A DNA stretch of 64,000 bases from Bacteroidota bacterium (GCA_022711405.1 JAKLFC010000009.1:67771-131770); one strand, 5' to 3'; counted from the stretch's first letter, positions 34,651 through 43,289 are shown. Translations and numbers: made by a program. Notes: generated by a model from the sequence alone, not told the origin.

Positions 34651-36079
34651 TATGAAAAAATATAGTATACACCTGGCGGTGATCCTGTTCATATCGGTCC
34701 TGGCAGGGTGCATGGTGGGACCGAAGTACCAGAAGCCTGTGGTGCAGACGCCCGACCATTTTAACTATTCAGACACAACCGTTCAGGATTCAGCATTGAA
34801 TCTGGAGTGGTGGATCCTATTCCAGGATCCCCAGCTGGAGAGCCTGATACGGACCGCACTGGCCGAAAACAGGGATGTACGGCTGGCAGCAGCGCGCATT
34901 GAAGAGGCAAGGGCGGCCGTTGGATATAACAGGGCCGATATGTGGCCGGTCATCGGTTATGAGGCGAACATACAGGGAGGTAACCTGAATCCGGTCCTCA
35001 GTACGGGGAGTACCACCAACCACAATACCTATTATGCGGCTCCTTTTCTTTCGTGGGAAATTGATTTCTGGGGGAAATACCGCAGCGCCACCGAAGCCGC
35101 AAAGGCGAACCTGCTGGCCACGGAATACGGATACCGTTCGGTGATGATCAGCCTGATCGCTGGAGTGACCTCCACCTACTACCAGCTGCTGGACTTCGAT
35201 AACCAGCTTGCCATCTCCCGCCAGACACTGGAATCGCGTAAAGAATCCACATGGATCGTCCGCGAACGGTTCAATAAAGGGATCGTCCCTGAAATCGACG
35301 TGAACCAGGCCGAAATTCAGGAGAACATTGCCGCTGCGTATATTCCCCAGTATGAAAGGGCTGTGGCGCAAACTGAACACGCCCTGTCGATCCTGCTGGG
35401 AAAGATGCCCGGAACCATTGCCCGCGGGCTTGACCTGAACAGCCAGCCCATACCTCCCGACATTCCATCGGGAATCCCGTCGGAGCTGCTTACACGCCGG
35501 CCTGATATTCTTTACTCCGAACAGGCGCTTGTGGCACAGAACGCCTACATCGGCGTGGCACAGGCCGTCCGGTTCCCCTCTTTCAATCTCACCGGACTAT
35601 TCGGGGCAGCCAGCCCTGATTTGACCTTTACGGCCGCCAGCGCCGCGTGGTCGGTCAGCGGAGGAATCCTGGGCCCGATCTTTAATTTCAATAAAAACAA
35701 ACGACGCGTCGAAATCGAACGTCAGCGCTACCAGGAAGCGCTCATGGACTATGACAACACCGTGCTGCAGGCTTTCCGTGAAGTGGAGGATGGATTGATC
35801 AGCGTAAGTACCTACAGGACAGAGCTGGAAGCGGTGAACAAACAGAGAAAAGCAGCGCAGAATGCAGCCATGCTATCGCGGTCAAGGTACGATGGAGGTG
35901 TGACGAGTTACCTGGAAGTGCTGGATTCGGAAAGGACACTCTTTGATACGGAACTCAATGCTTCTCTGACCCTGAGGGAATTGCTCAATTCCTATGTAAG
36001 TCTGTACAAAGCGCTTGGAGGAGGGTGGATCTCCAGGGAGGAGAAAGCGGCAGTTGCCAATCCGCCCCAGGGTAAGTAG
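34643..36079 (+). CDS. Outer-membrane efflux duct lipoprotein (OMF/NodT family)
   Basis: 478 residues from ATG 34643, or 475 from ATG 34652, which follows the pump stop by one base; both keep the signal peptide MKKYSIHLAVILFISVLAGC, a lipobox with Cys. The duct halves are recognisable: WWILFQDPQLESLIRTALAENRDVRLAAARIEEARA, and the second half YIGVAQAVRFPSFNLTGLFG, with SRYDGGVTSYLEVLDSERTLFDTELN near the end. It forms the trimeric outer-membrane exit channel for the adaptor and pump upstream. A paralogue of the same family is encoded at 59255-60670. Confidence 0.95.
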   Translation: MNDMKKYSIHLAVILFISVLAGCMVGPKYQKPVVQTPDHFNYSDTTVQDSALNLEWWILFQDPQLESLIRTALAENRDVRLAAARIEEARAAVGYNRADMWPVIGYEANIQGGNLNPVLSTGSTTNHNTYYAAPFLSWEIDFWGKYRSATEAAKANLLATEYGYRSVMISLIAGVTSTYYQLLDFDNQLAISRQTLESRKESTWIVRERFNKGIVPEIDVNQAEIQENIAAAYIPQYERAVAQTEHALSILLGKMPGTIARGLDLNSQPIPPDIPSGIPSELLTRRPDILYSEQALVAQNAYIGVAQAVRFPSFNLTGLFGAASPDLTFTAASAAWSVSGGILGPIFNFNKNKRRVEIERQRYQEALMDYDNTVLQAFREVEDGLISVSTYRTELEAVNKQRKAAQNAAMLSRSRYDGGVTSYLEVLDSERTLFDTELNASLTLRELLNSYVSLYKALGGGWISREEKAAVANPPQGK

Positions 36080-36095
36080 TTTTAAATCTTTACTA

Positions 36096-37715
36096 ATGTC
36101 CGAATTGAACATCAATCTCTTTCCTTCTTTATCAGGGATCGGGGAGGAGTTTATGCTGGATGAGCCCATTCATCAGAAAGAATACCTGGTCAATGGCCTG
36201 ATACAGACATGGGACGGACCCGTACAGGAGGTTCTTTCCCCTGTTATGATCTCTGAAGGACGGGATGCAAATCCTTTTCTTCTCGGAAGCTATCCCCTGC
36301 TTACCGAAAAAGAGTCGCTGGAGGTCCTGGATGCTGCCGAACGAGCGTACAGTAACGGCCGGGGAGAATGGCCCACCATGCCGGTGGAGGAACGAATCCG
36401 CCACATGGAACTATTCGTTTTTAAAATGACCGACAAGCGCCAGGAGATCGTCCGTCTACTGATGTGGGAAATAGGTAAGACGCTGGCCGACGCGCAAAAG
36501 GAATTTGACCGCACGGTGGAATACATCCGTGATACCATAGAGGCCCTGAAAGACCTTGACAGGAATTCATCCCGGTTTGTCATGGAACAGGGCATCATGG
36601 GACAGATCAGGCGTGCGCCCCTCGGAGTGGTTTTGTGCATGGGGCCATTTAACTACCCTCTGAACGAGACCTTCACCACGCTGATCCCTGCCCTGATCAT
36701 GGGCAATGTAGTCATTTTCAAGCCTCCCAAGCTCGGGGTACTACTGCATTATCCATTATTGGAGGCGTTCAGGGATGCATTTCCGGCAGGTGTCATCAAT
36801 ACCGTCTACGGTGATGGACAGGCCGTGGTCGGTCCGCTGATGAAGTCAGGACGGATCAACGTGCTGGCATTCATCGGCACCAGCCGGGTGGCGGATATTC
36901 TCAAGCACCAGCACCCCAAGCCTCACCGCCTGCGCTGCGTGCTGGGCCTGGAAGCCAAAAATCCGGCCATCATCCTGCCCGATGCCAGCCTCGACCTGGC
37001 GGTGAACGAAACGGTACTGGGAACATTGTCGTTCAACGGACAACGATGCACGGCCCTTAAGATCCTGTTTGTCCACCGGAAGATCAGTGAAGAGTTCCTG
37101 GAGAAGTTTTCGCAGAAAGTATCTTCCCTGATGATGGGCATGCCCTGGGAGCAGGGAGTGCAGATCACTCCCCTGCCTGAGCCAGGCAAATCACGTTACC
37201 TTCTCGACCTGATCCACGATGCGGAAGCATTGGGAGCCAGGGTCATCAATGAAAAAGGAGGCGAGGTCCACGGATCTTTCTTTTTCCCGGCGGTGGTCTT
37301 TCCGGTGGATTCCCGGATGAGGCTGTATCATGAAGAACAATTCGGACCCGTCATCCCTGTCGCGGTGTTCGACGATATCGAAGAGCCCATAACGTATATG
37401 GTGCAGTCGGACTACGGCCAGCAGGTCAGCCTTTTCGGGAACGATCCGCAGCAGATCGCAAGGCTGATCGATCCCCTGGTGAACCAGGTGTGCCGTGTCA
37501 ACATCAACAGCCAGTGCCAGCGCGGGCCGGATACGTTTCCATTCACAGGGAGGAAGGACTCGGCGGAGGGAACCCTATCGGTGTCGGATGCACTGCGGGT
37601 GTTCACCATACGTACGCTGGTGGCAGCTAAAAACTCCACGCAAAATAAGGATCTGATAAAGGAGATCCTGCGGGGAAATCAATCGGCGTTCCTTAATACG
37701 GACTTTATTTTTTAA
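36096..37715 (+). CDS. gapN: NADP-dependent glyceraldehyde-3-phosphate dehydrogenase-like aldehyde dehydrogenase
   Basis: 539 residues from ATG 36096; the frame upstream overlaps the OMF gene. Aldehyde dehydrogenase superfamily motifs: general-base Glu in CVLGLEAKNPAIIL and the nucleophilic Cys in SFNGQRCTALK, as in non-phosphorylating GAPDHs. The N-terminal INLFPSLSGIGEEFML and the C-terminal NSQCQRGPDTFPFTGRKDSAEGTLSVSDALR (shown here only for recognition of the family) fit the large GapN-type of Bacteroidota. It would oxidise glyceraldehyde 3-phosphate irreversibly to 3-phosphoglycerate with NADPH formation. Only 16 bases separate it from the efflux operon, so read-through is possible; a functional link is not implied. 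Confidence 0.85.
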   Translation: MSELNINLFPSLSGIGEEFMLDEPIHQKEYLVNGLIQTWDGPVQEVLSPVMISEGRDANPFLLGSYPLLTEKESLEVLDAAERAYSNGRGEWPTMPVEERIRHMELFVFKMTDKRQEIVRLLMWEIGKTLADAQKEFDRTVEYIRDTIEALKDLDRNSSRFVMEQGIMGQIRRAPLGVVLCMGPFNYPLNETFTTLIPALIMGNVVIFKPPKLGVLLHYPLLEAFRDAFPAGVINTVYGDGQAVVGPLMKSGRINVLAFIGTSRVADILKHQHPKPHRLRCVLGLEAKNPAIILPDASLDLAVNETVLGTLSFNGQRCTALKILFVHRKISEEFLEKFSQKVSSLMMGMPWEQGVQITPLPEPGKSRYLLDLIHDAEALGARVINEKGGEVHGSFFFPAVVFPVDSRMRLYHEEQFGPVIPVAVFDDIEEPITYMVQSDYGQQVSLFGNDPQQIARLIDPLVNQVCRVNINSQCQRGPDTFPFTGRKDSAEGTLSVSDALRVFTIRTLVAAKNSTQNKDLIKEILRGNQSAFLNTDFIF

Positions 37716-37726
37716 TGATCGGATGG

Positions 37727-37758
37727 CAAATTGTCAAATTGTCAAATTGTCAAATTGC
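37727..37758. repeat. Four tandem 8-bp CAAATTGT repeats
   Basis: CAAATTGT occurs three times from 37727, followed by CAAATTGC. It lies in the gap between the convergent gapN and GlsB-like genes. Since CAAATTGT contains the palindrome CAATTG-like core AATT, the array can also fold, which might serve termination. Confidence 0.85.
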
Positions 37759-37768
37759 CAACTTAAAA

Positions 37769-38023
37769 TCAACCCTTCTTCCTGAATAGCCTGAAAATAA
37801 GCAGCAGAAGAAAAGACCCGGCAATAGCCAGCAGAATGCTTTTAAAATTCAGCCCGGTCACACCTCCGAATCCCAGTAAAGAACCTATAAATCCGCCTAT
37901 CACACCTCCGGCAATGCCGATCAGGATAGTGATGATAAATCCGCCCGGATCCTTGCCGGGCATAAGGAATTTGGCGATGACACCCGCAATCAGTCCGATG
38001 ACGATCCAGGATAAAATTCCCAT
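37769..38023 (-). CDS. GlsB/YeaQ/YmgE-family stress-response membrane protein
   Basis: 84 residues from ATG 38023. The start is set by an unusually strong ribosome-binding site for this phylum, AAAGGAGG about six bases upstream. The transglycosylase-associated family signature is plain: GILSWIVIGLIAGVIAKFLMPGKDPGGF, then GIAGGVIGGFIGSLLGF, and a third helix before the basic tail RLFRKKG. Three transmembrane helices. Members are induced by stress; biochemical function is not established. Confidence 0.92.
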   Translation of the reverse strand: MGILSWIVIGLIAGVIAKFLMPGKDPGGFIITILIGIAGGVIGGFIGSLLGFGGVTGLNFKSILLAIAGSFLLLLIFRLFRKKG

Positions 38024-38114
38024 GATTACCTCCTTTACTAATTGTTCAACATTGAATAGACCGTACAAAGTACGTCAAAAATTCCAGGAGAACGATTAAA
38101 TGTCAAATATTTGT

Positions 38115-39725
38115 TCATTTCGGTACAGCATTATCCTTTTTTTTGTTCCAGATCCACAGGGCTTCCTCCCGAAGAACTTCTTCTACAGGTTTGTTTTTAC
38201 TGACCGATTTTTGCCTGACCAGGTCGAACCATGCCGTATCGTTTCGGATCGTTTGTTCGGCTTGCCGGATGAAAGCTGCCATTCCTGCAGTATCCTCCAG
38301 CACTGCAGGCAGATCGGTCCGCTTTTCAAACTGACTGAATGCATCAATGCCCTTTTTGGCCAGTCCATAATCCGGATGCTTCAGCAGGCTTTTAAACCGG
38401 TCGGAGGGATCTTTCCGGAGAAAAGAATCCCAGTAGGCCTCCCGGGTCATCGAGCCCCAGTGGATGGCACCGGTATAATACTGATAGGTCTGGAAAATAT
38501 TAAGCGCAATGAACAAACCTAACAGTGTCAGATACAGGGATCCGAGGATCCGTTTTTTTTGCATCACCCAGGCAGTGAAGGCGGTCAGCGGGAAAGCGAG
38601 CAGCGCATAGGCATCAATCATGGTCCTCATACCGAAAGCTCCGCCGTACCACCAGCACCACCAGGAAAATGTCAGGTACAGGAAGGCCAGCCATACGCCC
38701 ACCATGGGAATGTAAAGTCTGCGATGTTGTTTAAAGGTTAAAAACACTCCGATGAGGGCAAAGATCATCACAGGGGTGTACATCAGCCAGCCGTTCCGGT
38801 AGCTGAATATTCCCCTGAACAGATGCGGATCATTGAAAAAGAACCGTTCTTTCTCATAGGAATAATAGATATAATGTCCGGTGGTCATCCGCCAGTAAAG
38901 CATTTGCGGAACGGTCACCAGGAAAACTGTCCCCATGATGATGAGCAGATGTACCCAGTTCCTTTTCAGCAGGATAAGCCTCTCCATCAGGGCTGGTCGG
39001 CTTCCCGCATCCCACAGCAGGATCAGGGGCAGAAAGACCAGGTTGACCGGTCTTACCAGCAGGATCAGTCCGGCCACCAGGCCGATGAGGATGGCCTTTG
39101 GTACTGAAGGTGCGGCGTACCAGCGTATCACCAGGAAGATCATGCAGGCGATCAGGCTGAAGCTGTATGCGTGCGACATGGGAGGCTCGATGACCGCATA
39201 GAAGTACAGGTTGGTGGCCAGCCCGAGGATCAGGATCGAAATGGCTGTCGCCCTGTCGGAGAACCAGTTCAGCAGCGCTTTGCGCAGGAACCATAATCCC
39301 ACGAAGACATAGAACAGGCAGGAAATGATCAGAGCGAATTTATACGGCGGCGAAAAGCCATCCCTTTCATAGCCCAGCGGACCGGCCAGCCCATGGGCGG
39401 CAAGAAAAAAAGGAGCATACAGTACCGACATGCCCAGCGTCATCCTACCCACATATTTTCCGGTTTCCGTGGGAGCGGACCAGAACCGGTCCTTGTACCG
39501 TTCAGCATCCCGGTGGGCAAACTCCAGTGTGATATCATGATGTATCAACACTGCAGGGAGGTACTGGTAGTAGGAGACCACGTCGCCTGCAATGATCCTT
39601 CCCTCGATGCGCCAGAAGCGGTATTCCAGGCTGGAATAGAAAAGGACAGCCACCACCAGCCAGCAGGCCATCCGGGATAATCCAGCTTTTCGGGCCAGGG
39701 TATGTAATGCTCCTTTTTTTAACAT
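38115..39725 (-). CDS. Polytopic membrane protein, GT-C glycosyltransferase-like
   Basis: 536 residues with about ten to eleven hydrophobic helices. The first loop after TM1 (RFWRIEGRIIAGDVVSYYQYLPAVLIHHD) has an Asp and aromatic residues in the place of the catalytic acidic loop of GT-C enzymes, and LVRPVNLVFLPLILLW resembles mannosyltransferase-like proteins. The C-terminal 130 residues are soluble and charged, with LRKDPSDRFKSLLKHPDYGLAKKGIDAF. It probably transfers a sugar from a lipid donor in the envelope. Substrate and acceptor are unknown. A 111-bp MITE-like repeat lies just upstream of its start. Confidence 0.7.
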   Translation of the reverse strand: MLKKGALHTLARKAGLSRMACWLVVAVLFYSSLEYRFWRIEGRIIAGDVVSYYQYLPAVLIHHDITLEFAHRDAERYKDRFWSAPTETGKYVGRMTLGMSVLYAPFFLAAHGLAGPLGYERDGFSPPYKFALIISCLFYVFVGLWFLRKALLNWFSDRATAISILILGLATNLYFYAVIEPPMSHAYSFSLIACMIFLVIRWYAAPSVPKAILIGLVAGLILLVRPVNLVFLPLILLWDAGSRPALMERLILLKRNWVHLLIIMGTVFLVTVPQMLYWRMTTGHYIYYSYEKERFFFNDPHLFRGIFSYRNGWLMYTPVMIFALIGVFLTFKQHRRLYIPMVGVWLAFLYLTFSWWCWWYGGAFGMRTMIDAYALLAFPLTAFTAWVMQKKRILGSLYLTLLGLFIALNIFQTYQYYTGAIHWGSMTREAYWDSFLRKDPSDRFKSLLKHPDYGLAKKGIDAFSQFEKRTDLPAVLEDTAGMAAFIRQAEQTIRNDTAWFDLVRQKSVSKNKPVEEVLREEALWIWNKKKDNAVPK

Positions 39726-39768
39726 TTAAAATAATTATAACTAATAGGTTGTATCATAAGTGTCATAT

Positions 39769-39879
39769 TTAACCACGAAGGCACACAAAGTATATCACTA
39801 AGGAACACTAAGTAGTTTATTATCATATATATATCTTTGTGCAACTTTGTGAAATCCTTCGTGTTCCTTTGTGGTTAAG
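39769..39879. repeat. MITE-like 111-bp palindromic element, copy 2
   Basis: Same length and plan as 892-1002: terminal TTAACCAC and GTGGTTAAG inverted repeats and an identical centre (GGAACACTAAGTAGTTTATT). It lies between the GT-C-like gene and the TonB receptor, both on the minus strand. Differences from copy 1 are scattered base changes, so the copies are not brand new. Confidence 0.8.
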
Positions 39880-39900
39880 AACAGATGACGCATCCTCTTA

Positions 39901-42312
39901 TTAAAAGTTCCCCTTCAGGGAAACAATAAAATTCCTTCCCGCCGCCACGATGCCGGAGGAATAGGGCCGGTAGCGCTGGTCGGTAAGGTTTTCGATCCCC
40001 GCACTTACCATCAGGAAATTGGTGACCTGGTACATAGCCTTGATATTCAGGGTATACCAGGAAGGGCAGTAGGGATTTCCATCCGCATCGACCGCATACA
40101 TGTAATCTTTACCCTGTTCTTCCGGTGCCAGTTCCTCATAGGGGATTTCTCCGTTATAGATTCCAAAAAGATCTGCCGTGAAACGCTCGTGCTTCCATAG
40201 CACATGCGTTGAACCGAACCAGGGGGCGGCGTGCCTGAGCGGGCCCATGCTACCGTCGTCCAGTTCCTCTTCCCCTTTCTGGTAGTTGAACTTCGACAGG
40301 ATCTTCAGGTCGGCAGGCAGGTTCAGCTCAACACCTGCCTGGATTCCGTATACATAGGCGTATGCAGCATTTTGCATAGCCTGGACCTGGCTCATTTCCC
40401 CGTCGTACATGATGCTGTCCATTCCATTCAGTGTATAATCGCGCCTGACGATGGCATTGTCGAGGTAGGTGTAATACCCGGTCAGATCTATTTTCAGGAA
40501 CTGACCGAAGATTTTCGTCAGGCTCAGTTCACCGTTCCAGGCATACTCCGCTACGAGGTTCGGGTTGGGCACCACGACGGATCCGGGTTCGGAATCGAAG
40601 ACCTTTCCCACGTCATCAATGTTGGGAGCACGAAATCCGGTGCACAGATTCATGTTCACCTGCCATGTTTCTCCTGGTAGCCATGCCATACCCAGGCTTC
40701 CGGTGAGGGCTCCGGTGCTGATATCAAAGTCGGTAAAAGGAAACGGATAGAACGTGGTGTCAAAGTCCCCGCTCAGCATCACCTGGTTATAACGCAGTCC
40801 GGCCTGCAGGGTCAGCTGGGTCACGGGCTTTATCCGGTAGTTCACATAACCGGCAAACGACTCCCAGTCGGAAGGACTTGGATACCGTGCCGGTCCCGGG
40901 ACACGGATACCCGTAGAAACATCCTCATCTTCGCCGGTGGATTCCACGGTATTGACCAGCGCCTCCACCCCGTAGTACAATCCCTGGCGTTCTCCCACTT
41001 CCTTTTCAAGATCCAGGTTCAGAGAAAACGCGTTCACCTTTTCGATCCGGTGCCTGAGCTCGGTATCACCAAAATCCCTGTCGTGGCGGCTCTCTTCAAA
41101 ATTCTGCCACGCCAGCGTCATGTTGAGCATATCGTACATCCGTGTCGGTTGCCGGTGGGTGACGCTCAGGGTGTTCATCATCCATTTTTGCGGTCCGTAA
41201 TACCATTCTGCAGAGCGCAGCTGACCCTTTTTCTCCCTGAGTAGCCGGTCATAACGGGAATAGTCGGACGTGGTCGAAAAATGGAATCCATAGTTGAAAT
41301 TCCAGTGTTCATTGGGCTGAAAGCGGATCTTTTGCATCACATTGACCTGGTGGTATCCTGACGGAACCTGTACCAGCGAATCGGGGTTGGGTACCTGAGT
41401 ATCTGTTCCGTCCGTGGTCTTTGCATAATATTTTCGTAAATAATTCTGCTCTGGTCCATGTCGGCCCATCATCATATCATCATAATCAGTAAAGGTTCCG
41501 CTGGTGACAAAGGCCCATTTTTTCAGCCCAATGGTCAGGTCGAGGTGGCCGGTTTTTTCCATGTCTGCCGATGACCACCTGGCAAGGGCATTCCCTTTCA
41601 CCAGCGGCTTATCGCCGTCGGAAAGGGAAGGGGTCAGCGTGTAAAAGCTCATGACCCCTCCGATGGCGTCACTGCCGTATATCAGGGATCCCGGTCCGTA
41701 CGACACCTCGGTCTTTTCGGTGGAATTCGGGTCAAGCGATATCACATTCTGAAGGTTGCCGCTGCGGAATATCGCCGTGTTCATCCTCACACCATCCACC
41801 ACGATCAGCAGCCTGTTGGTGGCAAATCCCCTGATCATCGGGCTTCCACCTCCAAGCTGGCTTTTCTGGACAAAAACCTCGCCGCTGGCCTGAAGCATGT
41901 CAGCCGCTGTCTGCGGATTCTGCAGAGCCACTTCGGCGGGTTTGATCAACGTGATCTTCTGCGGCACATCACGTTTGCTCTGCTCCCATCGCGCAGCCGA
42001 AATAACCACCTCATCCAGCGAGAAGTCCACCGGATCAAGATAAAGCCTGAACTGCATGCCTTTCATCTGATCGTATGAATATCTTACCGGCTCATATCCA
42101 AGCAACTGGATGAAAATGGTATCTGCTCCCTGAAAAGCAGAGATATCAACCCGGCCCTTGAAGTTCGTTACCACCGCCACTGTCGGATGGTGACGGTACA
42201 CTGCCACCATTTCCAGGGGCTGGTGCGTTATCCTGTCCTTGATCAGCAGCTCCTGGGCAAAAACATGGCAGATGATCACCTGCAGGAATACATATAATAA
42301 TATTCTTTTCAT
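39901..42312 (-). CDS. TonB-dependent receptor, haemoglobin/transferrin-receptor type
   Basis: 803 residues from ATG 42312 (42318 adds two residues). Signal peptide MKRILLYVFLQVIICHVFAQ, then a carboxypeptidase-regulatory-like domain (LIKDRITHQPLEMVAVY ... QLLGYEPVRYSY). The plug has SPMIRGFATNRLLIVVDGVR and FRSGNLQNVISLDPNSTEKTEVSYGPGSLIYG, characteristic of the haemoglobin/transferrin/lactoferrin receptor family. The barrel ends with terminal Phe (FIVSLKGNF), as required for assembly. The likely ligand is haem or an iron complex, but it could be another metal chelate. Downstream on the same strand comes the MITE-like element; upstream is a small membrane-anchored protein that may be its partner. 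Confidence 0.9.
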   Translation of the reverse strand: MKRILLYVFLQVIICHVFAQELLIKDRITHQPLEMVAVYRHHPTVAVVTNFKGRVDISAFQGADTIFIQLLGYEPVRYSYDQMKGMQFRLYLDPVDFSLDEVVISAARWEQSKRDVPQKITLIKPAEVALQNPQTAADMLQASGEVFVQKSQLGGGSPMIRGFATNRLLIVVDGVRMNTAIFRSGNLQNVISLDPNSTEKTEVSYGPGSLIYGSDAIGGVMSFYTLTPSLSDGDKPLVKGNALARWSSADMEKTGHLDLTIGLKKWAFVTSGTFTDYDDMMMGRHGPEQNYLRKYYAKTTDGTDTQVPNPDSLVQVPSGYHQVNVMQKIRFQPNEHWNFNYGFHFSTTSDYSRYDRLLREKKGQLRSAEWYYGPQKWMMNTLSVTHRQPTRMYDMLNMTLAWQNFEESRHDRDFGDTELRHRIEKVNAFSLNLDLEKEVGERQGLYYGVEALVNTVESTGEDEDVSTGIRVPGPARYPSPSDWESFAGYVNYRIKPVTQLTLQAGLRYNQVMLSGDFDTTFYPFPFTDFDISTGALTGSLGMAWLPGETWQVNMNLCTGFRAPNIDDVGKVFDSEPGSVVVPNPNLVAEYAWNGELSLTKIFGQFLKIDLTGYYTYLDNAIVRRDYTLNGMDSIMYDGEMSQVQAMQNAAYAYVYGIQAGVELNLPADLKILSKFNYQKGEEELDDGSMGPLRHAAPWFGSTHVLWKHERFTADLFGIYNGEIPYEELAPEEQGKDYMYAVDADGNPYCPSWYTLNIKAMYQVTNFLMVSAGIENLTDQRYRPYSSGIVAAGRNFIVSLKGNF

Positions 42313-42408
42313 ACACATAAATTTAAGCTCATACTACATCCATTCAATGCCCGGAAAGAAAGTTGAAATCTTTAATCCGGGCCATCACACCGTTTTCTGC
42401 ATACCAGC

Positions 42409-42939
42409 TTAAATAACAGGTGGAGGTGTATCAGGAGGGTGTTCCCAGTCTTTATACCAAGAAATAAGGGATTCAGGCTGCCCGGTATCGTCGGCATCGA
42501 GCAAGACAGAGATCCCGGTTTCAGTCAAAAATAAGGTGTGGTGCCACTGCAGGAGCCGCTCCCGTTGTTTGTCATTGCCGGGCAGGGTCTTCATCTCTTT
42601 TTTCACCTGTTCATCCAGGCGTGCAAACAGCAGGGTTTCCTTCTCGTCGCTGATGCAGAGGAACCATGTGGCCTCCCCGTGATTTTCCTGCCTGATGATG
42701 TCGTACATTTTGCCCTGGTACCTGAACTCATGGTCATGGATCCGCTGAAACTCATCCCGGTTCTCCTGTACGGAGCGGGGTATTTTGAGCAGAACCAGCT
42801 CATCTTCCGGTATTCCGGCCTTGATCTGCTGCCGGATCTCATGCCGGATGTGCTGTTGCTGGATCCTGAAATACAAATAATACCCTGTCGACTGGAACAT
42901 CAGCAGGAAAAAACATACTATGGAGGTGGCGATCTTCAC
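42409..42939 (-). CDS. Small membrane-anchored protein next to the TonB receptor
   Basis: 176 residues. One N-terminal hydrophobic helix (MKIATSIVCFFLLMFQSTGYYLYF) is followed by a basic helix (RIQQQHIRHEIRQQIKAGIPEDELVLLKIP) and a beta-rich region with EFRYQGKMYDIIRQENHGEATWFLCISDEKETLL. There are no enzymatic motifs. It is 96 bases upstream of the haemoglobin-type TonB receptor on the same strand, so it may form an operon with it. I do not recognise a named family; a role in envelope metal handling is conjecture. Confidence 0.65.
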   Translation of the reverse strand: MKIATSIVCFFLLMFQSTGYYLYFRIQQQHIRHEIRQQIKAGIPEDELVLLKIPRSVQENRDEFQRIHDHEFRYQGKMYDIIRQENHGEATWFLCISDEKETLLFARLDEQVKKEMKTLPGNDKQRERLLQWHHTLFLTETGISVLLDADDTGQPESLISWYKDWEHPPDTPPPVI

Positions 42940-43011
42940 GTTAAGGGATCAAAATTACAGATTATCTATTGGTTATTATATAAACTTATCAGGATTTCTA
43001 TTTACGCTTAT

Positions 43012-43035
43012 TTCGTGGTGCGCCTCCGTGGTTTA
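43012..43035. repeat. CACAGAGGCGCAC-type repeat fragment, inverted
   Basis: CGTGGTGCGCCTCCGTGGTT is the reverse complement of the motif at 25341-25395 and 43171-43195. Together with 43171-43195 it frames the repeat hub in inverted orientation, as if they were the two ends of one element filled with other repeats. Confidence 0.6.
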
Positions 43036-43043
43036 ATTGACCT

Positions 43044-43099
43044 CTCCCCCGGCCCCTCCCCTTAAGGGGAGGGGTGCAGGGGAGGGGTTATACGGGGTA
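43044..43099. repeat. CCCCTCCCC/GGGGAGGGG palindrome, copy 3
   Basis: 43053-43074 is a perfect 22-bp palindrome (CCCCTCCCCTTAAGGGGAGG plus two G), flanked by CTCCCCC and GGGGAGGGG. It belongs to the family also present at 7381-7428 and 9174-9214. Confidence 0.8.
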
Positions 43100-43130
43100 A
43101 ATTCCCCGGTGCTTGCGCCGGAATTAGGGT

Positions 43131-43146
43131 CCAGGGCTTGCCCTGG
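43131..43146. repeat. CCAGGGC-TT-GCCCTGG hairpin
   Basis: A perfect seven-base-pair inverted repeat with a two-base loop, next to an imperfect AATTCC/GGAATT repeat at 43100-43125. Both lie in the repeat hub. Confidence 0.7.
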
Positions 43147-43170
43147 GGTTCATACCAGTGATTGCATTTT

Positions 43171-43195
43171 TACCACAGAGGCGCACTGAGGGAAT
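43171..43195. repeat. CACAGAGGCGCAC-type repeat fragment
   Basis: ACCACAGAGGCGCACTGAGG matches the fragment family at 25341-25395 and is inverted relative to 43012-43035. Confidence 0.6.
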
Positions 43196-43233
43196 GGCCG
43201 GATTGTTGTTACAATGGTTTTTTCTTCACAATT

Positions 43234-43264
43234 TTTGTTATTATCATTCAGTTATTTATTTTTA
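43234..43264 (+). promoter_or_regulatory. Promoter of the small exported protein gene
   Basis: TTTG at 43234-43237, a 19-base spacer and TATTTTTA at 43257-43264 (one mismatch to TAnnTTTG). It fits an ATG at 43290 as start. Confidence 0.45.
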
Positions 43265-43289
43265 CATCCCACATCCAATCATCATCGCC

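Larger units (their letters stand above)
42940..43289. other. 350-bp gene-free repeat hub
   Basis: No credible gene. The region holds, in order, an inverted CGTGGTGCGCCTCCGTGG repeat fragment (43012-43035), a C/G-rich palindrome block (43044-43099), an imperfect AATTCC/GGAATT inverted repeat (43100-43125), a CCAGGGC/GCCCTGG hairpin (43131-43146), a second CACAGAGGCGCAC fragment (43171-43195), and the promoter of the next gene (43234-43264). Confidence 0.85.

Noticed and set aside
31480..37715. gapN as part of the RND efflux system
   Set aside because: It is only 16 bases downstream, but its biochemical role is central metabolism; adjacency alone does not show a functional link.
42318..42347. 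Promoter candidate TTG-N19-TAAATTTA on the minus strand for the TonB receptor
   Set aside because: The transcription start would fall at the ATG itself and the -7 box has a mismatch, so support is too weak to list as a feature.
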